Of a stretch of DNA of 64,000 nucleotides, positions 45,031 through 54,151 are shown piece by piece; position 1 is the first letter of the stretch; each line of letters opens with the position of its first letter. Under the pieces are notes generated by a model, which saw nothing but the letters and a program-made list of their open reading frames with translations, did no database searches and had not been told where the DNA came from. Source of the DNA: Gemmatimonadota bacterium (GTDB lineage: Bacteria; Gemmatimonadota; Gemmatimonadetes; Longimicrobiales; Gaopeijiaceae); assembly GCA_021295835.1 (NCBI GenBank), contig JAGWBP010000001.1, forward strand, positions 62,001-126,000, given 5' to 3'. Both the position numbers and the translations under genes were made by a program.

Positions 45031-46595
45031 GAGATCGGCACCGACTGCCCGGCCTGCACGTAGGCGTGCTCGTACGCCAGCAGCCCGAGGAGCGCCACTG
45101 GCACGACCGGCCATCCGACCCAGGTGCCCACCGTCCCCGCGAGCGCACCCAGAAGGCCGATCGCAAAGAAGCGCCGATAGCTGCCGTGCGTCATCTCGCG
45201 CTCGGCGAGGCGGGCGTGGGTGGTTGGCGCAGGCATCAGGACCTCGCCTGCGATAAGCGCCGCGTGCGCTACGCTCGAGACCGCAAGGACTACGAACGCC
45301 GCTGCGAGGGCGTCGGGAGGAGCTCCCATGAGGGCGGCTGCAATCGCGGTGGTGCCTCCGCCCGCCACTCCCGCCTGAACTGCGAAGTGCGCCGGGAGGA
45401 GGGGGCTCTGCCACAGGTCGCGGGCCTTGGCCTGCCCAAAGAGGAAGGCAGTGTAGACGGCCGTCAGGAGCGCGAGTACGCCGCCCGTCCACCCGATCCA
45501 CAACGGTACCGCGCCAACGTGGAGTGCAATCCCAAGGTGCGCCCCGAGGATGGCGCCGAAGGCACTGATCACCAATCCTCCCCGCACCAGCCAGCTCCGC
45601 CACTGCGGCCGCAAGAAGATGAGGTGGAAGCGACCCGGGTGCTCCAGGTCCCAGATCAGGATCGCCCCGGTAAGGGCGAGGAAGGTCCCGGCCAGGAGGG
45701 GAGCGCCCAGCGTCCAGAGGGGGCTGTCGGTGGCAAGGACGCCCATCGCCACGAGGAGGAGCGGCACGAGGTACGCTCCGGCCGCGATCGACTTGGTCCA
45801 GGTGTAGAGGGAGACGCGGAAGTCCCACGGGCGGGTGTGGGGAATGTCGTAGCTGAGCACGGCGGCCGCCGAGGAGCTCCAGCCGTCCGAACCAGCCGGG
45901 CCGCCTCCCGGGTCCTGATCGCCCTGCTCGCTCCACATGTAGATGCCCCCGGGTGGACGCTTGGCGGCGAGTGGGTCCAGCGTCGCCTCGTCCGCACCCT
46001 TGTAGTACAGCTGCGGGCGGGTGCCCTTCTCGGGTCGGCGCACGGCCACTGCGTCGCGACCCACAATCTCGGCGACCTTCGAGAAGGGGTCGGCCAGGTC
46101 GCCCACCAGCAGGGCCTCGGTAGGGCAGACGACCACGCAGGCGGGCTCGAGGCCGATGTCGAGGCGGTGGGCGCAGAAGTTGCACTTCTCGGCCGAGTGG
46201 TCGGCGGGGTTGATGAAGATCGCGTCGTAGGGACAGGCGGCGATGCACGCCTTGCAGCCGATGCAGACGCTCTTGTCGAAGTCCACGATCCCGTCCGCCC
46301 GCTCGAACATAGCCGCCGTCGGGCAGGCCTCCACGCAGGGCGGGTCCGCGCACTGGTTGCAGCGCGTGACCTGAAAGGAGCGCCGAGCACTCGGGAAGAT
46401 CCCGGTGTCGACGTACTTGACGTAGGTGCGCGTCACGGAGAGCGGCACCTCGTTCTCGGACTTGCACGCGGTGGTGCAGGCGTGGCACCCGATGCACCGG
46501 GTCTGGTCAACCACCTTGGCCCACTGGCGGGGGCTGGTGCCATTCGGCTCGGACGAAGCTGTCGCGGTCAGTGCCATTCCTTCACAATAGGCCAA
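45027..46595 (-). CDS. fused 4Fe-4S ferredoxin (DmsB/PsrB-like) and NrfD/PsrC membrane subunit
   Basis: Residues about 20-190 hold four cluster-binding cysteine sets (CIGCHACTTACKSEN, CNQCADPPCVEACP, CIGCKACIAACP, CNFCAHRLDIGLEPACVVVCP). After a linker, residues about 260-515 form an NrfD-type domain with eight or nine helices (TWTKSIAAGAYLVPLLL, LIWDLEHPGRFHLIFLRPQWRSWLVRG). It should carry electrons between the quinone pool and the overlapping molybdoenzyme gene. The two subunits are usually separate genes. The TTG start has GGGGAGG four bases upstream; the ATG six codons on has AAGGA directly abutting it. A GGCCAATTGGCC palindrome covers the start. Confidence 0.9.
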   Translation of the reverse strand: MAYCEGMALTATASSEPNGTSPRQWAKVVDQTRCIGCHACTTACKSENEVPLSVTRTYVKYVDTGIFPSARRSFQVTRCNQCADPPCVEACPTAAMFERADGIVDFDKSVCIGCKACIAACPYDAIFINPADHSAEKCNFCAHRLDIGLEPACVVVCPTEALLVGDLADPFSKVAEIVGRDAVAVRRPEKGTRPQLYYKGADEATLDPLAAKRPPGGIYMWSEQGDQDPGGGPAGSDGWSSSAAAVLSYDIPHTRPWDFRVSLYTWTKSIAAGAYLVPLLLVAMGVLATDSPLWTLGAPLLAGTFLALTGAILIWDLEHPGRFHLIFLRPQWRSWLVRGGLVISAFGAILGAHLGIALHVGAVPLWIGWTGGVLALLTAVYTAFLFGQAKARDLWQSPLLPAHFAVQAGVAGGGTTAIAAALMGAPPDALAAAFVVLAVSSVAHAALIAGEVLMPAPTTHARLAEREMTHGSYRRFFAIGLLGALAGTVGTWVGWPVVPVALLGLLAYEHAYVQAGQSVPIS

Positions 46596-46710
46596 TTGGC
46601 CTCCCCTTGCAGCGGGTGCCCCGATCCTGCGTCGGCTTTGCGCGGCCGAAGGTTATGGCGTACGCTATCTCGGCCGGCTCACTCACCCGCTCAAGGAGGC
46701 GACCCACCCG

Positions 46711-47112
46711 ATGTTCTGCAAGGACCAACCCAGACTGAGAGAATGCCCGCTCCTGGCGCTTCGCGTCGTGGCAGGCACCATGTTCGCGATGCACGGTGCC
46801 GGGAAGCTCTTCGGCGAATCGACCGCGGAAGTCGCCAGCCTGTTGTGGATTGCCGGGGTGCTGGAGTTCGTCGGCGGATTGCTGGTGGCGGCCGGGCTCT
46901 GGACGAGACCGGTGGCCTTCCTCATCTCGGGACAGATGGCGGTCGCCTACTTCAAGGCCCACGCCCCCAGGGGCTTCTCGCCGCTCGAGAATGGCGGCGA
47001 GCTGGCGGTCCTATACTGCTTCCTCTGGCTCTTCCTATTCGCGAACGGTGCCGGGAGGTACTCGCTCGACGGGTGGCTGGCGTGCAGGAGGTCGGAGAGC
47101 GAGGCGGGCTAG
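46711..47112 (+). CDS. DoxX family membrane protein
   Basis: The 133-residue protein has four hydrophobic helices with ALRVVAGTMFAMHGAGKLFG, WIAGVLEFVGGLLVAAGLWTRPVAFLISGQMAVAYF, and FSPLENGGELAVLYCFLWLFLFANGAGRYSLD, all typical of DoxX/DoxD-like proteins. These are linked to thiol or quinone redox in several bacteria, but the reaction is not firm. It diverges from the molybdoenzyme operon and converges with the bacilliredoxin gene. Confidence 0.88.
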   Translation: MFCKDQPRLRECPLLALRVVAGTMFAMHGAGKLFGESTAEVASLLWIAGVLEFVGGLLVAAGLWTRPVAFLISGQMAVAYFKAHAPRGFSPLENGGELAVLYCFLWLFLFANGAGRYSLDGWLACRRSESEAG

Positions 47113-47121
47113 CGTCGCCGC

Positions 47122-47538
47122 TCAGCAGTGCTCCTCGAAGGCCGCCTGGAGATCGGTGGCGATCGCGGGGGCGGAGCGTCCTTCGATCTGATGTCGCTCG
47201 AGCATGAAGACGATATCTCCCTCCTTCAGGAGGGCGATCGAAGGCGAAGAGGGGGGGTAGCCCACTAGGTGCCTGCGCGCTGCGGCCGTGGCCTCGATGT
47301 CCTGCCCTGCGAAGACCGTCACCTTGTGGTCCGGCTGATTCTCGCCCTCCAGCGCCATCGACACGGCAGGCCGGAAGATCCCGGCGGCGCAGCCACAGAC
47401 GGAGTTGACGGCCATCAGCACCGTGCCGTCCATGGCGCCCATCGCCTGTTCGACCTGCTCCGAGTCGCGTAGCTCCTGGAATCCTTCGCGAACCAGCTCG
47501 TGGCGCATCGGTGCGACCATCATCTCAGGGTAGGGCAT
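47122..47538 (-). CDS. BrxA/BrxB-family bacilliredoxin
   Basis: The 138-residue protein (DUF1094, YphP/YqiW type) has the CGC active site in VNSVCGCAAGIFRPAV, and the family start PYPEMMVAPMRHELVREGFQEL and end LERHQIEGRSAPAIATDLQAAFEEHC. In Firmicutes such proteins remove bacillithiol from oxidised protein thiols; in other phyla the thiol partner is not known. With the ArsC-like selenoprotein it points to several thiol-redox proteins in this genome, though the two are 47 kb apart. Confidence 0.92.
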   Translation of the reverse strand: MPYPEMMVAPMRHELVREGFQELRDSEQVEQAMGAMDGTVLMAVNSVCGCAAGIFRPAVSMALEGENQPDHKVTVFAGQDIEATAAARRHLVGYPPSSPSIALLKEGDIVFMLERHQIEGRSAPAIATDLQAAFEEHC

Positions 47539-47649
47539 CTGGGCTCGGCGGACTCCGTGTGATCGACAATCGAGTGGTGGAAAATGGGCAGCGATAATTC
47601 TAATCTGGGACCGTGCGACGCTACAAGGGGTGTCGGGCTAGGTGCCGCC

Positions 47650-48078
47650 ATGCGGAGCGGAGCCGGGCCCGCCAACAGCTGCTTTGTCTGCGGCCCCGAC
47701 AACCCGATCGGCCTTCACCTGCACTTCCGCCTGGATGACAACGGGCGATGCGTGGCGGATTTCTCGCCGACCGAGCACCATGTCGGGTATCCGGGGGTGG
47801 TACACGGGGGCATCATCTACAGTGCGCTCGACGACTCGATGGCCAACTGGCTGTACCTGCGGGGTGCACGCGCCTACACTGCCCGATCAAGCGTGCGCTA
47901 CCGGGGTACGGTGGCCCCGGGAGAAACCCTGCGCCTGGAGGGCCGCGCAGTCGGCCGCAGGGGCAGGGTCGTCGAGATGGCGGGGGTAGCCTCTAGGGCG
48001 TCGGACGGAAAGCTGATGGCCGAGGCCACTGCGACCTTCATGGTAGTCGAGGGTCGCGATAGGGTCGGGGAAGTGTGA
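47650..48078 (+). CDS. PaaI-type hotdog thioesterase
   Basis: The 142-residue hotdog-fold protein has an N-terminal SCFVCGPDNPIGLHL, the central helix VHGGIIYSALDDSMANWL with the catalytic Asp region, and strands VRYRGTVAPGETLRLEGRAVGRRGRVVEMAG and ATATFMVVEG. This family hydrolyses acyl- or phenylacetyl-CoA thioesters. I start at ATG 47650 because the 22 extra codons from ATG 47584 are AT-rich and match nothing in the family. The substrate is unknown; no neighbouring CoA pathway is seen. Confidence 0.85.
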   Translation: MRSGAGPANSCFVCGPDNPIGLHLHFRLDDNGRCVADFSPTEHHVGYPGVVHGGIIYSALDDSMANWLYLRGARAYTARSSVRYRGTVAPGETLRLEGRAVGRRGRVVEMAGVASRASDGKLMAEATATFMVVEGRDRVGEV

Positions 48079-48109
48079 AGCCCGTAGTGATCGAGTTCGC
48101 CGGGCGCAG

Positions 48110-49321
48110 TCACTCGGTGCTCGTCCGTACGGCCATGCCTTCGGTGGCGAACTGGATGCCGGTCACGACGAGCTGCTGCCCGGGCTCGAGGCCGCCGGTA
48201 AGGTAGACGATGTCATCGGTGCGCTGTAGCACGCGAACGGGCACGATCGCGACCTCGTTGCCGCCGCTTAGGGCCCACACCTCGTTGCCCGTGCGCAGCG
48301 CGGCCCGCGGGACCGTGAAGTAGCGCTCGGGCGCCGCTCCGTCGATCTGCACATCCACGAACTGGCCGACCAGGAGCGGAGGTGCCGCGCGAGGGTCGTC
48401 GGCAACGACGCCCTCTTCGCCCTCGGGCGCGCCGCCAGCCATCGGGTTCGGGATCCGAATCACCACATCGATCGTCCGGGTCTGCTCGTCGAGCGCGGCT
48501 TCGGCGCGGTCCACGTAGCCGTCCCATCGGTAGCGCATGTCCCCGTGCCGGGTCGAGACCGAAGCGGGAACCGCAGTGCTCGCGTCACCGGCGGCGAGCT
48601 CCCAAAGCCCCGGGATCAGCGCCGCGTCCAGGTCCGACAACGGCACCACCACCTCGACGGCGTCGTCGGCGTACAGTCGGCCCACGCTCTGTCCGGCCCC
48701 GATGATCTGACCCAGATCGACTGACTCGAAGCGCACAATGCCGCTGAACGGGGCGGTCACGGCGGTGCGCGACAGGGCGAGCTCGGCGTCCGCGAGCCCG
48801 GCGCTGTCGCGGGCGAGCGCGGCCCGGGCGGCGCGCAGTTGGGGCTCGTACAGCGTGAGCGGACTGGCCTGCTCCCCCACCTCGCCCCACTGGCGCTGGT
48901 AGCCTTCGTACTCCTCGCGCGCGATCCGCGCCTCCTCTTCGGCCTGCAGGAGCGCGACCTCCTGCGCGGCCACGTTGGCGCTCGCCTGCTGCACGCGGTT
49001 GCGGTAGTCGGCGTCGTCAATTCGGAAGAGAACCTGGCCCGGGGCCACCCGCCCGCCGCTCTGGAAGGACGAGGCCACCCACGCGACCTTCCCGTTGATC
49101 TGGGCGGCCACGTCGATCTCGGCACGCGGACGGACGGTTCCGGCCCCGTAGACCGGAATCGCGCCCTCGCTGGCCTGGGCCGGAACCGTGGTCACGAAAG
49201 GCACCCGCGACGGCGGCTCCCTGAGCGGAGGTTCCGGCCTCAGCCAGATCATGACCATCGCTATGACGACGGCGGCTCCGATAATCCACACCGGGAGCAG
49301 TCGGCTGCGCAAAGCACTCAT
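48110..49321 (-). CDS. RND efflux periplasmic adaptor (HlyD/MFP family)
   Basis: The 403-residue adaptor has an N-terminal anchor (LLPVWIIGAAVVIAMVMIWL), a lipoyl half (GAGTVRPRAEIDVAAQINGKVAWV), an alpha-hairpin (about 105-180: VQQASANVAAQEVALLQAEEEARIAREEYEGYQRQ), the second lipoyl half (TAVTAPFSGIVRFESVDLGQIIGAGQSVGRLYADD) and a barrel ending GLEPGQQLVVTGIQFATEGMAVR. It should link the RND pump encoded divergently at 49853 to an outer-membrane channel, for which no gene is present here. Confidence 0.92.
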   Translation of the reverse strand: MSALRSRLLPVWIIGAAVVIAMVMIWLRPEPPLREPPSRVPFVTTVPAQASEGAIPVYGAGTVRPRAEIDVAAQINGKVAWVASSFQSGGRVAPGQVLFRIDDADYRNRVQQASANVAAQEVALLQAEEEARIAREEYEGYQRQWGEVGEQASPLTLYEPQLRAARAALARDSAGLADAELALSRTAVTAPFSGIVRFESVDLGQIIGAGQSVGRLYADDAVEVVVPLSDLDAALIPGLWELAAGDASTAVPASVSTRHGDMRYRWDGYVDRAEAALDEQTRTIDVVIRIPNPMAGGAPEGEEGVVADDPRAAPPLLVGQFVDVQIDGAAPERYFTVPRAALRTGNEVWALSGGNEVAIVPVRVLQRTDDIVYLTGGLEPGQQLVVTGIQFATEGMAVRTSTE

Positions 49322-49852
49322 CTAGGTTCCGTTCCTTCGGAGGGTTGTCGTTGCCCGCATCCGGCCCCGGCGCAGGCACCATGCGCCGATCAAGCGCGTC
49401 GGCGATCCTACGCATAGTGCGAGCGATGCTTGTCGTCAAGCCAACGCTCTCGAAGCGGCATCATAGGCCGTGGACGAGTCTCGCTCGGAGCGCGGTTCCT
49501 GCAAATGTTGGCCAGCGCTGGCGGTCGCGTCAAGGCTGTCCTGACGCGCACCTGCACTTCCGGGGCGACCGCTACTCCCCGGGCTTCTCCCGCTCGCTCG
49601 CTTCGTCAGCGTCGCTCGTTGCTCCTCTCCACCGCTTGAAAGCCGAGAAGAAAAGCCACACCATATTCCAGTAGAGGTCGTGCTGGTGTTCGAGCGGGAA
49701 TACAACAGGCTGGATGGACGTTCCACTCCCATGGCCCCTTCCGTTGGGATCCCGGATACTCGGTGGAAGGGCTCCGGGCATCCGCTTCAGCTGCGCAGGA
49801 GGCAAACAGGTGGCCCTTGACGCCTAGACAAGAGAAGGTGGATGAGCCCGGA
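49322..49852. other. divergent gap between the adaptor and RND pump genes
   Basis: No credible gene is seen. A degenerate element-like stretch (GGCCGTGGACGAGTCTCGCTC, read in reverse) lies near 49470. Both efflux genes should have promoters here, but none stands out by sequence. Confidence 0.4.
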
Positions 49853-52800
49853 GTGACCGGCCACCCTGCCGGACCGATCGCATTCATGGCCCGCAACAGC
49901 GTGGCCGCGAACGTTCTGGTGCTCTTCCTGGTCCTGGCCGGCCTTGCCGCGGCGCTGAATCTGGTTCAGGAGGTCCTCCCCGACCTGTCGCTGGATCAGG
50001 TTCAGGTCCTCGTCGTCTACCCCGGCGCCACCCCCGGCGAGATCGAGGAGTCGGTCGTCATGCAGATCGAGGAGCGGGTCCGGGGGGTGGAGGGTCTGGA
50101 CCAGCTGGAGGCGACCGCTTCCGAGGGCTTCGGGTCGGTTGTGGCTCACTTCAGGGCGGGCACGGATCTCGACCGCGCGATGAACGAGGTCAAGGCGGAG
50201 GTCGACCGCATCGCCTTGCCCGCCGAGGCGGAGCGACCCGAGGTGCGCGAGGTCACGAGCCAGCAGAACGTCATTCGCCTGCTGGTTCACGGGAACGTTC
50301 CGGAGCGCACCCTCAAGGAATGGGCGTACGACATCGAGGAGGGCATCTCGGCGCTGCCCGAGGTGTCGCTGGCCGAGGTGAGCGGCACCCGCCCCTACGA
50401 GCTGTCGATCGAGGTGCCGGGGAGTCGGCTCCGGGCTCTCGGCCTCACACTCGAGGATGTCGCGTTCGCGGTGCGGCAGGGCTCGCTCGAGCTGTCGGCG
50501 GGCAGGCTGTCGACCGGCGACGAGGAGATCCTCGTCCGCACCCTGGGCCGGAACTACGACCAGGGCGACTTCGAGGACATCATCGTCCTGACCCGCACCG
50601 ACGGGACCGCAGTCCGCCTGGGGGAGATCGCATCGGTGCGCGACGGGTTTGCGGACACCGACCTCAGCTTGCGCTTCAACGGCCGGCCTGCGGTGGGCGT
50701 CGACGTGTACCGCTCCTCGAACGAGAAGGTGCTGGAGATCGCCGAGGCGGTGAGGGAACACCTCGACAGCGAGATTCTCCCCACCCTTCCGGCCGGAATC
50801 GGCGTCGAGATCTGGAAGGACGACTCGGTGGATGTCTCGGGCCGGCTCGGCCTGATGATCGAGAACGCGCTCCTAGGCCTGGCGCTCGTGCTCGCGGCGC
50901 TCACCCTCTTCCTCGAAGTGCGGCTGGCGGTGTGGGTGGCCATCGGCCTGGCGGTCTCCTTCCTCGGGACCTTCCTCTTCATGGAATGGCTCGGCCTCTC
51001 GGTCAACATGTTCTCGCTGATGGCGCTCGTTCTCGCGCTGGGGATCGTGGTGGACGACGCGATTGTGGTGGGAGAGAGCGTCTTCTCCCAGCGCGAGCGG
51101 GGTGCCCGCGGGCTGGCTGCGGCGATCCGGGGGACCCGGCGCGTCAGCACGCCCGTCATCTTCTCGGTGCTGACCACGGTGACGGCCTTCGCCGCCCTCC
51201 TGCCCGTGCCCGGCCCGCAGGGCCAGCTAGGTCGCCCGATCCCGATGGTTGTGATCATCGTCCTTCTCATCTCACTGGTCGAGTCGCTGCTGGTGCTGCC
51301 GAACCACCTGTCGCACCTGCCCGCTCCGGGCGGCGGCGGCGAGGGCCGGCTTTCAGGGTGGCTCGCCCGCATCCGGGCGCGGGTGGACGTCCTGCTCAAG
51401 CGGGTGGTGAACGGCCCGCTCGACCGCGGGCTGCGTCTGGCGGTCCGCCAGCCCGGCGTGGTTCTCGCTTCTGCCGCCGGCCTGCTCGTCGTCACCCTGG
51501 CGGCGGTCAGATCAGGGGTGGTGCCCAATCAGTTCCTGACGCCCATCGAGGGCGAGGTCGTCTTCGCCAACCTCGAGATGCCCGTCGGCACGCCAGCGGA
51601 GCGGACATCGGCGGTTGCGCGGCAGATCGAGGAGGCAGGGCATCGCGCGGTGGAGCGCCTCTTGCGCGAGCGGGATCCGGATGCGGACCCCCTGGAGGTC
51701 GCGGTCGCCGTGACCGTGGGCCGTCAGGCGGCGCTCTTCGACCCACTCGGAGGAAACGCCACGGAGGCGGCCCGGGGCCACCTGGGCGCCGTCCAGTTCA
51801 AGCTCGAGGGCTGGGAGCGCCACGACATCGCCTCGTCCACCTTCGAGAGGGTGTGGCGCGACGAGGTCGGGGCCCTACCGGGCGTCAGATCGCTGACAAT
51901 CTCCTCGAGCCTGATCACCCTCGGGCTCCCCGTCCACTTCAACCTCTCCCACCCGGACCCCGAACGGCTCGCCGCGCTCGCCGACGAATTCGTCGCCGAG
52001 CTGAGCCTCATCGACGGCGTCTTCGACGTGCGCAGCAACCTCGACCAGGGGGCTCGCGAGCTGCAGTTGGAGCTGAAGCCGGCGGGGCGCACCCTAAATC
52101 TCACCGTCGGGCACTTCGCGTCGCAGGTCCGCTCCGCCTTCTTCGGCGCCGAGGCGCTCCGCGTGCAGCGCGGGCGCGAGGACGTGGGCGTCTTCGTGCG
52201 CCTGCCCGAGGAGGAGCGCAACTCCGCCGACGACGTGGAGCGCTATCTGGTGCGCACTCCCCAGGGCGAGGTTCCGCTAGGCCAGGTGGCGTCGGCCGGC
52301 TTCGCGCGCTCCGCAGCCACCATCCACCGCATGGACCGACGCCGCGCCGTTACGGTCACCGCGGACGTGGATGCGGCGATCGCGACCGGCCAGCAGGTCA
52401 ACCGGGCCCTCGACGAAGGCATCCTCGCCCGCCTCTCGGCCGAGGACGGCCTCTTCGAGCACACATACGGCGGCCAGCGCGAACAGCAGGAGCAGGCCAA
52501 CGCGGACCTGAGCCGCTCGCTCTTCCTGGCGCTCCTCGTCATGTACGCCCTGATGGCGATTCCCTTCGGATCCTACGTCCAACCCCTGATCATCCTGGCC
52601 GCGGTTCCCCTTGGAGCGATCGGGGCGGTTGCCGGGCATATGCTTCTCGGACTGAGCCTGAGCATCTGGTCGATGTACGGGCTCATCGGGGTGAGCGGCG
52701 TGGTCGTCAACGACTCGCTGATGATGATCAAGTTCGTGAACGACCTGAGAGCGTCAGGGATGCCGGTCCGCGAGGCGATCGTCACAGGGGCGAAGAACCG

Positions 52801-53059
52801 CTTCCGGGCCATCCTGCTGACTTCGGTGACGACGTTCGTGGGGGTGGCGCCACTGGTTTTCGAGACCAGCACGCACGCTCAGCACCTGGTGCCGCTCGCC
52901 GCCTCGGTCGGGTTCGGGGTGCTAATCGCGACGGCGCTTCTGATGCTGGTGGTGCCGGCGCTCCTGGCGGCGCAGGCCGCGCTACTGCCCCGAGGAGCAA
53001 CGCAGAGCGAAGCCCTGCGAAGAACCAATGTGTACTCCACTTTCCATGATGGAAAGTAA
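49853..53059 (+). CDS. RND efflux permease (AcrB/MdtB-like)
   Basis: The 1068-residue pump has the opening PIAFMARNSVAANVLVLFLV, docking and porter loops, and TM4 with the proton-relay pair in LALGIVVDDAIVVGESVFSQ (about residue 400). The C-terminal half repeats the layout (AIPFGSYVQPLIILAAVPLGAIGAVAGHMLLGLSLSIWSMYGLIGVSGVVVNDSLMMIKFVND). The twelve-helix topology is complete. The GTG start gives a family-like N-terminus; no strong ribosome binding site is seen. Substrate could be drugs, metals or lipids. Its last codons lie in a 19-bp palindrome. Confidence 0.93.
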   Translation: MTGHPAGPIAFMARNSVAANVLVLFLVLAGLAAALNLVQEVLPDLSLDQVQVLVVYPGATPGEIEESVVMQIEERVRGVEGLDQLEATASEGFGSVVAHFRAGTDLDRAMNEVKAEVDRIALPAEAERPEVREVTSQQNVIRLLVHGNVPERTLKEWAYDIEEGISALPEVSLAEVSGTRPYELSIEVPGSRLRALGLTLEDVAFAVRQGSLELSAGRLSTGDEEILVRTLGRNYDQGDFEDIIVLTRTDGTAVRLGEIASVRDGFADTDLSLRFNGRPAVGVDVYRSSNEKVLEIAEAVREHLDSEILPTLPAGIGVEIWKDDSVDVSGRLGLMIENALLGLALVLAALTLFLEVRLAVWVAIGLAVSFLGTFLFMEWLGLSVNMFSLMALVLALGIVVDDAIVVGESVFSQRERGARGLAAAIRGTRRVSTPVIFSVLTTVTAFAALLPVPGPQGQLGRPIPMVVIIVLLISLVESLLVLPNHLSHLPAPGGGGEGRLSGWLARIRARVDVLLKRVVNGPLDRGLRLAVRQPGVVLASAAGLLVVTLAAVRSGVVPNQFLTPIEGEVVFANLEMPVGTPAERTSAVARQIEEAGHRAVERLLRERDPDADPLEVAVAVTVGRQAALFDPLGGNATEAARGHLGAVQFKLEGWERHDIASSTFERVWRDEVGALPGVRSLTISSSLITLGLPVHFNLSHPDPERLAALADEFVAELSLIDGVFDVRSNLDQGARELQLELKPAGRTLNLTVGHFASQVRSAFFGAEALRVQRGREDVGVFVRLPEEERNSADDVERYLVRTPQGEVPLGQVASAGFARSAATIHRMDRRRAVTVTADVDAAIATGQQVNRALDEGILARLSAEDGLFEHTYGGQREQQEQANADLSRSLFLALLVMYALMAIPFGSYVQPLIILAAVPLGAIGAVAGHMLLGLSLSIWSMYGLIGVSGVVVNDSLMMIKFVNDLRASGMPVREAIVTGAKNRFRAILLTSVTTFVGVAPLVFETSTHAQHLVPLAASVGFGVLIATALLMLVVPALLAAQAALLPRGATQSEALRRTNVYSTFHDGK
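53039..53057. repeat. 19-bp perfect palindrome over the RND stop codon
   Basis: ACTTTCCATGATGGAAAGT reads the same on both strands around a central G. It encodes the last residues of the pump and runs to the first T of the stop TAA; GTAATCATTAC, a second palindrome, overlaps its end. It could be an operator or a hairpin terminator. Confidence 0.5.
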
Positions 53060-53217
53060 TCATTACATTCTGAACGAGGTGAGCGAAGCGGTCCAGTGCG
53101 GATGCATCGCTCTCCCGCATAGATTGGAGCGAGTCGGTGGCGCACCTTGACGTTGAGTCCGTGATAGGGGCCACAGCACCGGGACCCGCCCCGCAGCAGC
53201 CCGCCGAAGGCCAGAAA

Positions 53218-53481
53218 ATGAGCGACTGCCAGGACACGTCCGCACCTCGCCACGCCAGGGAACGCCGCCGGCCCCGCAGAGGAATCCGGGAGAGCCCGGG
53301 CGCCATCACGCTACTCACCCTGCTCTTCGTCGCGGTGAAGCTGACCGGCCACATAGACTGGTCTTGGTGGTGGGTGCTCTCGCCGCTCTGGATCGTCGCC
53401 GCGGTCGTGGCCCTGGTCCTCGCGGCCGTCTTCCTGTTCGCGGCATTCACCGGGAAGGAACGCAAGACCCGGCCCGGGTGA
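53218..53481 (+). CDS. small membrane protein, transmembrane Fragile-X-F-like
   Basis: The 87-residue product has a basic N-terminus (RHARERRRPRRG), then two helices: ITLLTLLFVAVKLTGHIDWSWWWVL and SPLWIVAAVVALVLAAVFLFAAF. The first with its DWSWWWVLSPLWI turn is the pattern of bacterial proteins related to TMEM185/Fragile-X-F. Their role is not known. AAGG lies seven bases before the chosen ATG; an upstream ATG would add 27 residues of low-complexity sequence. Confidence 0.7.
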   Translation: MSDCQDTSAPRHARERRRPRRGIRESPGAITLLTLLFVAVKLTGHIDWSWWWVLSPLWIVAAVVALVLAAVFLFAAFTGKERKTRPG

Positions 53482-54151
53482 AGCCCCTCATCGGACGACT
53501 CGCCGTGCGCGAGCTGATCCCCCGTACCGCGCTTCCCAGGGGCTGACGGGGCCCATCGGCCGTATTCAGACCACGGTCGTCCTGATGTTCCTGGTGCCGG
53601 CGCTATCCTCGGTGCGGCTGCGCTGGCTTGCCAGGCAGCGTAGCCGCGCGGCGGCCCCCGTCAGGGAGGTGGTCCGGGGGCCCGCTAATCCAGCGTAGCC
53701 GCCGCGCGCCGCCCGCCCTCCACCTCCGCCACCAGACCCTGTTCCCGATCGCCTCAGCGGAAGGCCCGTAGTCAGGGGCCAGCGAGGCAGGCATCCGGCC
53801 GTCCCGCACCCTCGCCGCCAGCTCGTCCCCGAAGTTCCTCGAGTACCGCTTGCCGCGTCCCGACATGGAACACCTCCCCGTTGAACGAAAGCAAGTGTCC
53901 GCCGCGGCGGAACAAATCCAGGCGTGGGTGTGTGCCAATGCTGTCTGGTGCGTGTCAAAGCTGTCTGGTGAGTGTGTTCGACTGCTATCCGAACGACAGC
54001 ATCGCCCCGAGTGGTACTGGGCGGAGATGACGGATCCGATGGGCGGGAGTTCGCGTCCGCCGCTGATAGAGTGGAGGACCGGCCCGGATCGGTCGGTCAT
54101 GGAGTAGCCGCGGAGACACGGCAAGGTGAATCTCCCGAAGCGGAGGGGGAA
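53482..54151. other. gene-poor, decayed region
   Basis: No intact gene is seen. At about 53550-53620 on the plus strand, TTVVLMFLVPALSSVRLRWL resembles the last helix of an RND pump (TALLMLVVPALLAAQAALL in the neighbour). On the minus strand lies a transposase remnant. Two similar VWCVSKLS/SKLSGEC-type stretches near 53940-53975 (CTGTCTGGTG twice) form a short direct repeat. Confidence 0.45.
53603..53866 (-). pseudogene. transposase OrfA-like remnant
   Basis: GGGGAGG lies seven bases before the ATG. The first 45 residues (MSGRGKRYSRNFGDELAARV, then LAPDYGPSAEAIGNRVW) look like the N-terminal helix-turn-helix of an IS3-type OrfA transposase. After VWWRRW the sequence becomes low-complexity Arg/Gly and no orfB or terminal repeats are found. 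It is probably the eroded end of an insertion sequence. Confidence 0.5.

Noticed and set aside
42109..46497. A single 1462-residue molybdoenzyme
   Set aside because: The first 490 residues are an out-of-frame reading of the FeS/NrfD gene; the real start is the GTG overlapping that gene's stop.
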